A stretch of DNA of 64,000 nt from Azorinus chamasolen (Eukaryota; Mollusca; Bivalvia; Cardiida; Solecurtidae). Below are positions 30,546 through 44,527 of the stretch, one piece after another. Every line of letters starts with the position of its first letter. The first letter of the stretch is position 1. The stretch covers positions 25,488,655 through 25,552,654 of the forward strand of contig OY755252.1 of assembly GCA_963576725.1 (NCBI GenBank). The letters are read 5' to 3'. The translations under genes and the position numbers were made by a program. The notes below the pieces were generated by a model, which was given only the letters and a program-made list of their open reading frames with translations, was not told the DNA's origin and did not search any database.

Positions 30546-33500
30546 CTCACATGACTCAATATATGTGCCAAAAACCCAGTTGGTAATTTAACTTCCTTGT
30601 ATTGTTCCCATTTTAACATCGCCACATTGTGTTGCTAACGGATTAAAAAAGTGACTGGATATTAACAGAGGTAATGCAGATTCTTTAAAACATTTTGCAT
30701 GTTTTGATATATTCTATATTTGTATAAAATTAGGTTGATTTACCCTTACACTAAACCTTCGCAAAACTTGTATTTAGCTTCAGTGTCTAAAGTACATTTT
30801 CTTCCATTACTGTCTGAAATAAATGTGTCAAACTGTTTGGACCCTGATGAGAGATGGGTGGGGGGGGTGTTGTCGTGTCATTTGGATTAAGACTGTTTCC
30901 ATTACTTTTCAAACTGATCCATCATTCGCAATAAGAATAGTGTGAACGTGTTGAAAACGAAAGTACTTTATTTTTATAGAATTTGTGTTTTAAACATTTT
31001 ATAAACTTTGATAGATACTTTAAAGTATTGTTTGTGGAAATATTAACACTGTTGATCAGTAGAGCATCTGTAATGAACTTAATTTGAACCATTTGAATGG
31101 AGGTTACCCCACCCACTTTCTCAAGTTAGCTGTAATCGTATAGATCTATCAATATAAACCAGTGTAACGTAACGAGCAAATCATAAACATAATTACACCT
31201 GTTTTAATCGAACACAAGTACCTCAGCACGTCTTTAATTTAGACATGGTCAAATGTTTGTCAGAGATTCCAGTCGGTCCAGTACAAATCTGTCGTTGAGG
31301 TAGGAGTTACGTACCTTTCTTGTTCATCAGTCGTATAGATATACATGGAAGAGTGAGGAGCAAAGAGAGAGGCAGATAGAGAAAGCGACAGAGAGAGATT
31401 AATTAAAAGGGACAAACAAGTGGTTAGAGAGACAGACAAATTGATAAGAGATAGAAAAATAGATATATAAATAGGACCACTAGATATAGTTGGCAATCCG
31501 AAGTATAAAAAGTCGCTTATTTTTCGAGGTCCATGGCATTTTTCAGTAGAAATGTTTGAATACCATAATTGTGTTGCCAGATTCTAATCATTTGTGGTTC
31601 TGGTCCATGCCACTGCCAAAACCCTCTTTGAAGGTCAGAAACTAGGTCAAAGTTCAAATGAATGCAAAAATGTAATAAAAAATATATATAATCTATATAG
31701 TATAAAATAACCGTAATTTTGTCAATTTTAGACACTTTGTTTAGCATTTAATTTCTTAGCAATGCCTCCACAGTAAGTATAGAAATATTTATGGCGCATT
31801 TAAGGAAGATTTGAGTGACCCATGATGATTGCAAGTTCGGAAAACATCGTTTTAAATACGTTTACAGTACATTATCATACAGTATAATTATAACTTTGAT
31901 GCAAATCTGTGCAAGTTATAGTACCTCTTCACGCAGATGCACCTCTTTCGCGCAGATGTAATCATTTAGAGATGGTAATTAAAATGCCAGAAGATTAGTC
32001 TCTTATTGCCATAGTCTCAGTGTAAAAATGGTATGTTTGATTGTACACAACTTATATTAGCTGTCTGTATCACTAGTGATTGAAACGCCATAGCTCCTGG
32101 TGAGTATGGCGATGTTTTTACATAATGAATTAATATATGTTACTTATACCAGCAGTACTTATGACAAAGCCCTTTCGACATTTGCAGGAAATTGATTGGC
32201 CATTTTAACAGTTACTGGCCATAGGTACCCACTATCACTGAACAATGAACTCACAGACATATTCAGTGCCACTAGATATGAGTAACCTTCCCTATCCGTG
32301 ATGACAACACTCTATATGTTATTGCCACAAACGATCACTAGTTAAACAGATAAACCTCAATAAGTGAGCATGTCATAGTACTGACTAAAATATCTTTCCT
32401 TCACGAAGGAAGCCTACACTACATCTTGTCCACCGGTGGAAGGATGCTAACGCATGCTCTGTGACCCATCAAAATGACTGAGTTTGCAGCACACTTGGCA
32501 AATCAGCCCATTTACCAATCTGTACTCTATTGGATATATTAAAAAAAATGTGCACTGCCGCCCTGAAATTAGTGGTCCATTCTAAGTTAACATTCACCAG
32601 GTTCAGCCAGCCATAGTGCAACTCCACTACCCGCCATTTCTCACGAAAGAAGAAATGTGCATACAAAAAAAGTGCTGAGGACCAATGTACAGAAGACCTG
32701 GACATATACAAGGAGCTACAGAAAACATGCAAAGAAGAAGTGCAAGGAAGCCCATGATCTCTAACTTCTATTACATGCAATATCATGTAGATCATGGAAT
32801 ACATCATACACAGTAACCTGGCTTTTCTTAGTACCATGTCATCATCAGCCAATGCCAGTGTTACATTAAATATTGACTGGTTGAAAAAGGACACGGCGAG
32901 TCAATTTCGACCCGGACACAATTTCAACAGCAGATTTTGATAAAAACAGCCGTTGAAAATTTGCCACCCGCTAAATTTTGATCAGTTCCCGGGTCTTTTT
33001 TCACGGTTAGTTGAAACCTTGTTGAACATCACAACAAGGGGTTGCATAGATCCAGCGAATGGTCTAGACCCTCTTTAATCCCCTACCAATCAAAACACAC
33101 CCTCTCAAGACCAGGTCTATTTTCAACATTAAATATTGACCTGAACAATATATCACTTGTTCCCATTGCCTACTAATCGCGACAATGATAATATGTACGG
33201 AAACTCTCTGGATGGAGAATCTGCTTGACCTTATATACAGTTGCGGATTCAACTCTAACCCCCACCCCACTACCACCACCAACCCTGTCCCCCTCACACA
33301 CACTCACGCAAACACACATACACTTTCATTGTCAAAATGACACTCCGCGATGATTGATTTTATATATCATAATAAGTAAAACTGAATAAATTTATTTCTA
33401 AGTTGAGTCAAATATTTTGTATGTTCATTTCACTTTTTCCGGGGAAGGGGAGTCTTGCATGTAGAGCATGCCCTATTGGTTAATACAGAGCATTTGCTAA

Positions 33501-36314
33501 TGGTTAATAGCACAGCGACGATGTAGAGCATGTGCTAAATCTGTATAAATATGCTTAGTTAAGCACATCGTGCTATAGGTCCGTGAATGATTTTGTTGCA
33601 GCTGACACCCCACCTTCTGACGCCCTCTCGATGCATCTACAAGAGGACAGTCCTTAAGATTCGTTCCATGGGTTTGCAGGACCAAGGTCCTGAGGGAATA
33701 TTGCGTTCACTCTGCTGTCAATATCATCTGGAACAAGCTACCATAACATCAGGTGATAGCTCCCAATTTTCCAGGCTGGGGTCTCAACTGTCATGTAATA
33801 TTCTTCTCTTTGCAATGTTTTAACCTTTTTTTTAATTTGAACGTTGGACCCTCCCTCGCCTATGTGCATATCACAATAGTGCGAGTAGCCTGCCTTAAAG
33901 CGGCCAAGCTCAACAAAATAAGAAGCAGAATAAGAAGCCACAAACACAGAGTTGATGTATACTAGTACTGCAGTATTCAACAGATGCATTGGAATATCGT
34001 TATTCAAGGCAAGTGCAAACATGAAGTGTCCCATCTGCCATCAAATCATGATGAGGTGGATACATGGATTGTCTTGCATGCCTTCAAGGCTTGGATGCTG
34101 CTAGAAAGGTTAAGGCTGGATAGTTGTCAAATGCCAAGATTTCAATCTACTGCCTGTACTGATACACCGTCTTGGACCTTTATAAGGCATTGAAGTCTGG
34201 ATGAGGGCTGGGACCTCCAAGAATACAAATTTGTATTTTCCGCAAGTTATCTTAAGATGTCTGCCGGAACATGTTTGGGTTTCATGCAATAACTGGATGT
34301 GAGGCAACCCTTGCTTTCACTAGAATCGGAAAGAAGGCATATTGGAAGAAATATTTTAAATGCCCGATCTGCTTTCAGATATTTGAAGAGGTGTACGGTT
34401 ATACAAGGCACAGACGTTTGATGCTTGATGCCAATGGAGAATCCATTGATGATGAAATAATTTCACAATATGGTTAAGGTTAAGAAAACAATTGAACTGC
34501 TTCCACCAACAAAGGATGCACTAGAACTGAAAATTGCTAGAGCAAACTATCAAGCTGGTATATGGATCTGAGCTGATAGGTACAGAAATGAATGCTATTG
34601 ATACTAACGCATAGCAAGATGGTGCCGAACCCTTATAAAGATATAATGATTTCTCAATTAAGGTATATAAAATATGCACTAAGTTGACCTTTGACCTAAT
34701 TATGAGAAACAAGGGCAGACTTTCAGGTGGCATGGGGCAGTTTCTGAATTCTTATACATCAAATATTACATATCCAGTGCATGCCAAATTATTCTGCTAT
34801 TCAATGCCATGGGTCGACACATTTACCTCAGTTGGATGCCCAACTAATACGCGAAAGACAAGTTGATATAAGAGAGACACTTCTACTTACATAAATGACC
34901 CTGTTTTAAATCCAAACAAAAACATAAAAACCAGACGTTCAGCAATGGGCATTTTAAATCTTTATAGACAGGCGATTGCTTAACGTGATAGTGTCTACTT
35001 GTAACGTATTTTCAAAGTGCTTAAACTATATTAATCACTTGATTATATATGCTAAAAAGAAATATATCGCAAGAAACGCTGAAGAAGACGTTCACGTGTT
35101 CATATCGAAGACCCAATGTATTGGTATTTTATTCGGGTTAAGCTTTAATCGTTCGACAAAGCACACTCATAGCACAATCATAAAACAAAACAATGACACA
35201 TTCTGAAAGTGGGAGATCTTTCGAAAGCAAAATTAGCATTGCGAAAAGAGAAAATTGCAGACTCGGTTTTATTGAGTCTGTTCATGAGTAGTAATTACAA
35301 ATACAACACTACTAAAACAACCTAGCACTGGCTTAATCAGTATTCAGTTTTCAAAACTAATAACATCAAAACTAATGATCCCGAAGGAACAGAAAATGTA
35401 ACAACACTGAGTATTGAAGGGAACGACTTATTTTGTATTACAGGGTCTTTTTTTTTATTATAAGTTCAAATTGACAGTATCACGATATTGCTTGTATTGC
35501 TTGTATACCGTATAACAATTGTCAAGTTTTATGATGTTATTGAAAATATGCGTTTATTGTAGGGACTATTACTTTAATGCAGTGTGTAAACCATACAGAA
35601 ACCTCATTTGGGAGTAATCTGTACTACTGTCACTGTCTCAAGAGCTCACCTATTGTAGGGTCTTGCATTGATAAAAGATAGAAATTCCCCTGTAGAGAGG
35701 TTATATTGAACATATTGAACCCATTTAAGGCTATTGTTCCTAACCATATGATCTGTGAATATTCATATAAGAAGTAATGCCATTATGAATATTAATTAGG
35801 TTATAATTTATAATGGCACATGGACACGGGCCTTATTGTCCATGGGAGAAACTATAGCATCGTCTGATCTGGGTCTACTCTGTTTTCAAAGGCACAGAAA
35901 GATGTATTTAAAGTGTAAAGTGTTAAGGCAATTGTTCCTTGAACATGTCCAAATACGTATTATAGACCAATCTAATTTTCATCCTGAGGGGTTTGTCTTT
36001 TCGAGGGATTTTGTCGATGTGACCTATGGATATTTTTTCTTGAAGCAAACAGTGCAGACCCTGATTATGGGACACTTTAATAAGCCATATAGTCTGGGTC
36101 TATACTGTTTGCCCATGGGGCTGTCGGATACACCAGACATGCATTTGGTCGATATTAGCCCTTTCAACTCTGGATTATTAGAATGGAATAACCCATTACT
36201 ACTTCAGTATAGAGTCCTCTCGGTATGGAAGGCTTAAACTTCTTAGAGGACTTTGACTCGCAAACAGTGCTGACCCTGATTAGGTGGCTCCTCTAGGACC
36301 CATTTGATCTGGGT
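30546..36314 (+). repeat. Large triplicated unit, copy 2 (hybrid)
   Basis: Begins at the same CTCACATGACTC and ends CATTTGATCTGGGT. The front (to about 33,475) carries the variants of copy 3, including the ~740 bp block and TCAATTTCGACCCGGACAC. The back (from about 33,635) carries the variants of copy 1. Period to copy 3 is 6,040 bp. Confidence 0.92.
33984..34477 (+). pseudogene. Decayed mobile-element gene fragment (copy 2)
   Basis: Same fragment as at 27,944, with the same frameshift and only a few substitutions (for example LAFTG to LAFTR). Identical lesions show the gene was dead before the array formed. Confidence 0.45.
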
Positions 36315-36585
36315 CATCATCGGTATTTTACTGTATGTGAATTGAGAGAAATGTTAAAGTCTCTAGTCTTTCTAAATTAAAATGGTTACATACATGTGTT
36401 TCATATGTATACACCATTGTGATGTTTGTTATTGTATTGTAAGTAATTGAGACTATAATAAAGAATAATTGTATGACATTATAAAAAGTCAGCTAATTAA
36501 TATTGATGTAACTATTTCTTTCATGAATATTTATGAGGTAAGGGTTTAAGCAAGCTTGTTCAGGCCTTAGAGTATACATGTAAAA
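36315..36585 (+). repeat. Inter-copy spacer 2
   Basis: Second copy of the 271 bp spacer, essentially identical to 30,275-30,545. Confidence 0.8.
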
Positions 36586-39500
36586 CTCACATGACTCAAT
36601 ATATGTGCCAAAAACCCAGTTGGTAATTTAACTTCCTTGTATTGTTCCCATTTTAACATCGCCACATTGTGTTGCTAACGGATTAAAAAAGTGACTGGAT
36701 ATTAACAGAGGTAATGCAGATTCTTTAAAACATTTTGCATGTTTTGATATATTCTATATTTGTATAAAATTAGGTTGATTTACCCTTACACTAAACCTTC
36801 GCAAAACTTGTATTTAGCTTCAGTGTCTAAAGTACATTTTCTTCCATTACTGTCTGAAATAAATGTGTCAAACTGTTTGGACCCTGATGAGAGATGGGTG
36901 GGGGGGGGGGGGTGTTGTCGTGTCATTTGGATTAAGACTGTTTCCATTACTTTTCAAACTGATCCATCATTCGCAATAAGAATAGTGTGAACGTGTTGAA
37001 AACGAAAGTACTTTATTTTTATAGAATTTGTGTTTTAAACATTTTATAAACTTTGATAGATACTTTAAAGTATTGTTTGTGGAAATATTAACACTGTTGA
37101 TCAGTAGAGCATCTGTAATGAACTTAATTTGAACCATTTGAATGGAGGTTACCCCACCCACTTTCTCAAGTTAGCTGTAATCGTATAGATCTATCAATAT
37201 AAACCAGTGTAACGTAACGAGCAAATCATAAACATAATTACACCTGTTTTAATCGAACACAAGTACCTCAGCACGTCTTTAATTTAGACATGGTCAAATG
37301 TTTGTCAGAGATTCCAGTCGGTCCAGTACAAATCTGTCGTTGAGGTAGGAGTTACGTACCTTTCTTGTTCATCAGTCGTATAGATATACATGGAAGAGTG
37401 AGGAGCAAAGAGAGAGGCAGATAGAGAAAGCGACAGAGAGAGATTAATTAAAAGGGACAAACAAGTGGTTAGAGAGACAGACAAATTGATAAGAGATAGA
37501 AAAATAGATATATAAATAGGACCACTAGATATAGTTGGCAATCCGAAGTATAAAAAGTCGCTTATTTTTCGAGGTCCATGGCATTTTTCAGTAGAAATGT
37601 TTGAATACCATAATTGTGTTGCCAGATTCTAATCATTTGTGGTTCTGGTCCATGCCACTGCCAAAACCCTCTTTGAAGGTCAGAAACTAGGTCAAAGTTC
37701 AAATGAATGCAAAAATGTAATAAAAAATATATATAATCTATATAGTATAAAATAACCGTAATTTTGTCAATTTTAGACACTTTGTTTAGCATTTAATTTC
37801 TTAGCAATGCCTCCACAGTAAGTATAGAAATATTTATGGCGCATTTAAGGAAGATTTGAGTGACCCATGATGATTGCAAGTTCGGAAAACATCGTTTTAA
37901 ATACGTTTACAGTACATTATCATACAGTATAATTATAACTTTGATGCAAATCTGTGCAAGTTATAGTACCTCTTCACGCAGATGCACCTCTTTCGCGCAG
38001 ATGTAATCATTTAGAGATGGTAATTAAAATGCCAGAAGATTAGTCTCTTATTGCCATAGTCTCAGTGTAAAAATGGTATGTTTGATTGTACACAACTTAT
38101 ATTAGCTGTCTGTATCACTAGTGATTGAAACGCCATAGCTCCTGGTGAGTATGGCGATGTTTTTACATAATGAATTAATATATGTTACTTATACCAGCAG
38201 TACTTATGACAAAGCCCTTTCGACATTTGCAGGAAATTGATTGGCCATTTTAACAGTTACTGGCCATAGGTACCCACTATCACTGAACAATGAACTCACA
38301 GACATATTCAGTGCCACTAGATATGAGTAACCTTCCCTATCCGTGATGACAACACTCTATATGTTATTGCCACAAACGATCACTAGTTAAACAGATAAAC
38401 CTCAATAAGTGAGCATGTCATAGTACTGACTAAAATATCTTTCCTTCACGAAGGAAGCCTACCCTACATCTTGTCCACCGGTGGAAGGATGCTAACGCAT
38501 GCTCTGTGACCCATCAAAATGACTGAGTTTGCAGCACACTTGGCAAATCAGCCCATTTACCAATCTGTACTCTATTGGATATATTAAAAAAAATGTGCAC
38601 TGCCGCCCTGAAATTAGTGGTCCATTCTAAGTTAACATTCACCAGGTTCAGCCAGCCATAGTGCAACTCCACTACCCGCCATTTCTCACGAAAGAAGAAA
38701 TGTGCATACAAAAAAAGTGCTGAGGACCAATGTACAGAAGACCTGGACATATACAAGGAGCTACAGAAAACATGCAAAGAAGAAGTGCAAGGAAGCCCAT
38801 GATCTCTAACTTCTATTACATGCAATATCATGTAGATCATGGAATACATCATACACAGTAACCTGGCATTTCTTAGTACCATGTCATCATCAGCCAATGC
38901 CAGTGTTACATTAAATATTGACTGGTTGAAAAAGGACACGGCGAGTCAATTTCGACCCGGACACAATTTCAACAGCAGATTTTGATAAAAACAGCCGTTG
39001 AAAATTTGCCACCCGCTAAATTTTGATCAGTTCCCGGGTCTTTTTTCACGGTTAGTTGAAACCTTGTTGAACATCACAACAAGGGGTTGCATAGATCCAG
39101 CGAATGGTCTAGACCCTCTTTAATCCCCTACCAATCAAAACACACCCTCTCAAGACCAGGTCTATTTTCAACATTAAATATTGACCTGAACAATATATCA
39201 CTTGTTCCCATTGCCTACTAATCGCGACAATGATAATATGTACGGAAACTCTCTGGATGGAGAATCTGCTTGACGTTATATACAGTTGCGGATTCAACTC
39301 TAACCCCCACCCCACTACCACCACCAACCCTGTCCCCCTCACACACACTCACGCAAACACACATACACTTTCATTGTCAAAATGACACTCCGCGATGATT
39401 GATTTTATATATCATAAGTAAAACTGAATAAATTTATTTCTAAGTTGAGTCAAATATTTTGTATGTTCATTTCACTTTTTCCGGGGAAGGGGAGTCTTGC

Positions 39501-40026
39501 ATGTAGAGCATGCCCTATTGGTTAATACAGAGCATTTGCTAATGGTTAATAGCACAGCGACGATGTAGAGCATGTGCTAAATCTGTATAAATATGCTTAG
39601 TTAAGCACATCGTGCTATAGGTCCGTGAATGATTTTGTTGCAGCTGACACCCCACCTTCTGACGCCCTCTCGATGCACCTACAAGAGGACAGTCCTTAAG
39701 ATTCGTTCCATGGTTTTGCAGGACCAAGGTCCCGAGGGAATATTGCTTTCACTCTGCTGTCAATATCATCTGGAACAAGCTACCATAACATCAGGTGATA
39801 GCTCCCAATTTTCCAGGCTGGGGTCTCAGCTGTCATGTAATATTCTTCTCTTTGCAATGTTTTAACCTTTTTTTTTAATTTGAACGTTGGACCCTCCCTC
39901 GCCTATGTGCACATAACAATAGTGCGAGTAGCCTGCTTTAAAGCGGCCAAGCTCAACAAAATAAGAAGCAGAATAAGAAGCCACAAACACAGAGTTGATG
40001 TATACTAGTACTGCAGTAATCAACAG

Positions 40027-40523
40027 ATGCATTGGAATATCGTTATTCAAGGCAAGTGCAAACATGAAGTGTCCCATCTGCCATCAAATCATGATGAGGT
40101 GGATACATGGATTGTCTTGCATGCCTTCAAGGCTTGGATGCTGCTAGAAAGGTTAAGGCTGGATAGTTGTCAAATGCCAAGATTTCAATCTACTGCCTGT
40201 ACTGATACACTGTCTTGGACCTTTATAAGGCATTGAAGTCTGGATGAGGGCTGGGACCTCCAAGAATACAAAATTGTATTTTCCGCAAGTTATCTCAAGA
40301 TGTCTGCCGGAACATTTTTGGGTTTCATGCAATAACTGGATGTGAGGCAACCCTTGCTTTCACTGGAATCGGAAAGAAGGCATATTGGAAGAAATATTTT
40401 AAATGCCCGATCTGCTTTCAGATAATTGAAGAGGTGTACGGTTATACAAGGCACAGACGTTTGATGCTTGATGCCAATGGAGAATCCATTGATGATGAAA
40501 TAATTTCACAATATGGTTAAGGT
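40027..40523 (+). pseudogene. Decayed mobile-element gene fragment (copy 3)
   Basis: Third copy of the LPSNHDEVDTW / FHAITGCEATLAFTGIGKK fragment, with additional changes (for example CFQIFEE to CFQIIEE) in line with the greater divergence of this half of copy 3. Confidence 0.45.
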
Positions 40524-40970
40524 TAAGAAAACAATTGAACTGCTTCCACCAACAAAGGATGCACTAGAACTGAAAATTGTTAGAGCAAACTATCAAGATG
40601 GTATATGGATCTGAGCTGATAGGTACAGAAATGAATGCTATTGATACTAACGCATAGCAAAATGGTGCCGAACCCTTATAAAGATATAATGATTTCTCAA
40701 TTAAGGTATATAAAATATGCACTAAGTTGACCTTTGACCTAATTATGAGAAACAAGGGCAAACTTTCAGGTGGCATGGGGCAGTTTCTGAATTCTTATAC
40801 ATCAAATATTACATATCCAGTGCATGCCAAATTATTCTGCTATTCAATGCCATGGGTCGACACATTTCCCTCAGTTGGATGCCCAACTAATACGCAAAAG
40901 ACAAGTTGATATAAGAGAGACACTTCTACTTACATAAATGACCCTGTTTTAAATCCAAACAAAAACATAA

Positions 40971-42191
40971 CAAGAGTACCGCATACGGTACATAATACGC
41001 CCACTTGCAAACTTTCTCTGATTCAACATGCCTTATAAGGGTTGACATTTTCTAATCTGTGCTTCAGATCTTGATTTCCATATTAAGGTGATACTATTTT
41101 TTAAAAATAATGAAGTGAATATCTTATTAAATAAAAAAAGTTACAGCTAATCCTCATTTTTGCAAATTTTTGTAAAGTGCAACGGCCATAACTCTGTAAA
41201 GACAAACTGAATGAACCTCAAAATAAACTCAGCTTCAAATTTTGTTGCTTAAACATTTGTGTTAAGTTTCATTTATATCATTTTAATAGTTTTCCCAGAA
41301 AACAAAAGACACACTAAAAGTTGACCGACTAACAAAGCAATGAACACACGAAGTTCAAGGACCATAACTTTAGAATAAAATGACATATCAAAACCCCCGC
41401 AATATATGTGAAAATTCACATTAGGTTTAACCATATAAAAAAATGAAGTAAATATCATTTCAAATGAAAAAGTTATGGCAATCCTCATATTTGCATAGAT
41501 TTGCATTATTTTTTTAAGTGCAAGGGCCATAACTCCAAAACAACAAATCAAATGATCCTCAGAATCGACTTAGCTTCAGGTCTTGAAGCATTAAACATGT
41601 GTATGAAGTTTCATTAATATCTGTCAAACAGTTTTGTCAGAAAACAGCGGACAAACTATTTGCATATATTTGCATTTGTTTTTAGTAAAAGGGCAATAAC
41701 TCCGAAACGAAAAATCAAATAAACCTCAAAATCGACTCAGCATCAGATCTTGATGCATTAAACATTTTTGTGAAGTTTCATTAATATTTCTCATATAGTT
41801 TTCCCAGAAAATAGCGGAAAACTATTTGCATTATTTTTTAAGGACAAGGGCCATAACTCTGAAACGACAAATCAAATGAACCTCAGAATCGACTCAGCTT
41901 CAAACCTTGATGCATTAAACATGTGTGTGAAGTTTCATTAATATCTGTCAAATAGTTTTCCCAGAAAACAGCGGACAATCTATTTGCATATTTTTAAGGA
42001 CAAGGGCCATAACTCTGAAATGAAAAATCAAATGAACCTCAGAATCAACTCAGCTTCAGATCTTGATGCATTAAACATTTGTGTGAATGGAAAAGTAGTA
42101 AAGTCAAGCAGGCAAAGCCACATGCAAGACGCAACCACCACCAAAACACCAATAGACAGCATGACACACACACACACAACCACACACCCAA

Positions 42192-42225
<34 letters not shown>

Positions 42226-43083
42226 AATGAACACAGAAAACACCAAAAGACACACAAGAACCAGGGACAAACGTTCCACACATGAACAAATCACAAGCAC
42301 AAAGACGCAAGGCAAACAAAAGGAAGGGTGACAAAGAGAGTACCGCCTTGGCACGGTCAGTAGCAAAAACACCACTGGGGGTTTAAACCGGTTTACGGAC
42401 GTCCTAACCTCACACTTCTCTCAAAGTCACCCTAGCTGTACAAATATTGTAAATAAAGGTATCCCCGCTGGACTTACCCACAACATAGACGACGGTGAAC
42501 ACAGGACAACATGTAAAACATAGCATAATAACTATGACAATCCGTCAAATATGTACTCAATGACTTTGCTGAAGTCAGAGCACCTGCAGGTAAGCCGTTA
42601 AGGGCACGACAGGGAAAAAGTTTCATTAATATCTGTCAAATAGTTTTTCCAGAAAACAGCGGACAAACTATTTGCATGTATTTGCATTATTTTTTAAGTA
42701 AAAGGGCCATAACTCCGAAACGACAAATCAAATGAACCTCAGAATCGACTCAGCTTCAGATCTTGATGCATTAAACATTTGTGTGAAGTTTCATTAATAT
42801 CTCTCAAATATTTTCCCCAGAAAACAGCGGACAAACTATTTGCATATTTTTAAAGGACAAGGGCCATAACTCCAAAACGACAAATCAAATGAACCTCAGA
42901 ATCAACTCAGCTTCAGATCTTTATGCATTTAACATTCGTATGAAGTTTCATTAATATCTGTCAAATAGTTTTCCCAGAAAACAGCGGACAAACAAAATGT
43001 TGACGGACGAACGAACGAACGAACGAACGGACGGACGGACAGGGCCACGACAATATACGACCACCTTTATTAGGTGGGCGTAT
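40971..43083 (+). mobile_element. Satellite-bearing element with ~160 bp monomers, inserted in copy 3
   Basis: Both borders are exact by comparison with copy 2: AAAAACATAA | CAAGAGTACCGCATACGG ... AGGTGGGCGTAT | AAAAACCAGACG. About seven monomers (landmark AATCAAATGAACCTCAGAAT at ~41,545, 41,705, 41,865, 42,022, 42,722, 42,880), then a GAAC/GGAC microsatellite and a terminal hairpin ACCACCTTTATTAGGTGGG. No genes. Confidence 0.75.
42088..42618 (+). repeat. Insertion inside a monomer, with CA microsatellite
   Basis: The monomer breaks after TTTGTGTGAA and resumes at GTTTCATTAATATCTGTC. Between them are ~530 bp of unrelated sequence with a (CA)n tract at ~42,165-42,222 (interrupted). Open frames on both strands here are low-complexity artefacts. 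Confidence 0.6.
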
Positions 43084-44417
43084 AAAAACCAGACGTTCAG
43101 CAATGGGCATTTTTAATCTTAATAGACAGGCGATTGCTTAACGTGATAGTCTCTACTTGTAACGTATTTTCAAAGTGCTTAAACTATATTAATCACTTGA
43201 TTATATATGCTAAAAAGAAATATATCGCAAGAAACGCTGAAGAAGACGTTCACGTGTTCATATCGAAGACCCAATGTATTGGTATTTTATTCGGGTTAAG
43301 CTTTAATCGTTCGACAAAGCACACTCATAGCACAATCATAAAACAAAACAATGACACATATTCTGAAAGTGGGAGATCTTTCGAAAGCAAAATTAGCAAT
43401 GCGAAAAGAGAAAATTGCAGACTCGGTTTTATTGAGTCTGTTCACGAGTAGTAATTACAAATACAACACTACTAAAACAACCTAGCACTGGCTTAAGCAG
43501 TATTCAGTTTTCAAAACTAATAACATCAAAACTAATGATCCCGAAGGAACAGAAAATGTAACAACACTGAGTATTGAAGGGAACGACTTATTTTGTATTA
43601 CAGGGTCATTTTTTTTTATATAAGTTCAAATTGACAGTATCACGATATTGCTTGTATTGCTTGTATACCGTATAACAATTGTCAAGTTTTATGATGTTAT
43701 TGAAAATATGCGTTTATTGTAGGGACTATTACTTTAATGCAGTGTGTAAACCATACAGAAACCTCATTTGGGAGTAATCTGTACTACTGTCACTGTCTCA
43801 AGAGCTCACCTATTGTAGGGTCTTGCATTGATAAAAGACATAAATTCCCCTGTAGAGAGGTTACCGTATAACAGGTTATTTTTACTGCTGTAAAACTTTA
43901 CGGATTTGGGGCAAAAACACACGATTTGATTTTATATGACTTTTATTTTTACGAATCCATGAAGACACGTAAAATATTAGCTCATCTAAAGCTTACATCA
44001 TTAAAAATTCACAATAAATAATTTGGTTAATACAAAGTCAACTGTATGTCGCAGTTTGATAAGCGTTCACACCTACCACGGAAACCGTGCAGCAAACACA
44101 TGTACCTATCGCCCTGGGCATCAAACAACATAATTAACGTAATTGACCGTGTTGTACTACATGTACAAATTTATCCCAATGTTTATGGTCCAGTGTTCTG
44201 CCAACGACGACTTCTGCCGCAGAAATGAAGTTGGTAAATAAAATATACGTTATGAGTGCCATGAAAATGGTCGGATGAGTCCAAAAGCAATAGGGACGAA
44301 ACTGATACAGGAATGGTACCCCGCTTTATCAGACACATTCAGTAGGTGACTGAAACCAGCTACAATACCGTAATCAGTTAGTAACCGTGCATCTGATTGG
44401 ATGTTTGTCTCATTTCC

Positions 44418-44422
44418 TCTCG
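44418..44422 (+). other. Maverick target-site duplication, left
   Basis: TCTCG, repeated at 59,907-59,911. Maverick/Polinton duplications are usually 5-6 bp. Confidence 0.8.
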
Positions 44423-44527
44423 ATATATATGAGAAAGGGGAGTCCTGGCTCACTCACTCCGCTCGCGATCCAGGACACGCTTCGCTTCCCCTTTCTCATA
44501 TATATATATAGATATTGCTTAAAATTG
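44423..44527 (+). repeat. Maverick terminal inverted repeat, left
   Basis: Starts ATATATATGAGAAAGGGGAG and ends AGATATTGCTTAAAATTG. Internally self-complementary: GAGAAAGGGGA near the start pairs with TCCCCTTTCTC at ~44,487-44,497, and CTGGCTC..GATCCAGG lies between, so the end alone can fold into a hairpin. Confidence 0.93.

Noticed and set aside
41984..42375. His/Thr-rich or Cys/Val-rich proteins on both strands
   Set aside because: They arise from the (CA)n microsatellite and the monomer array.
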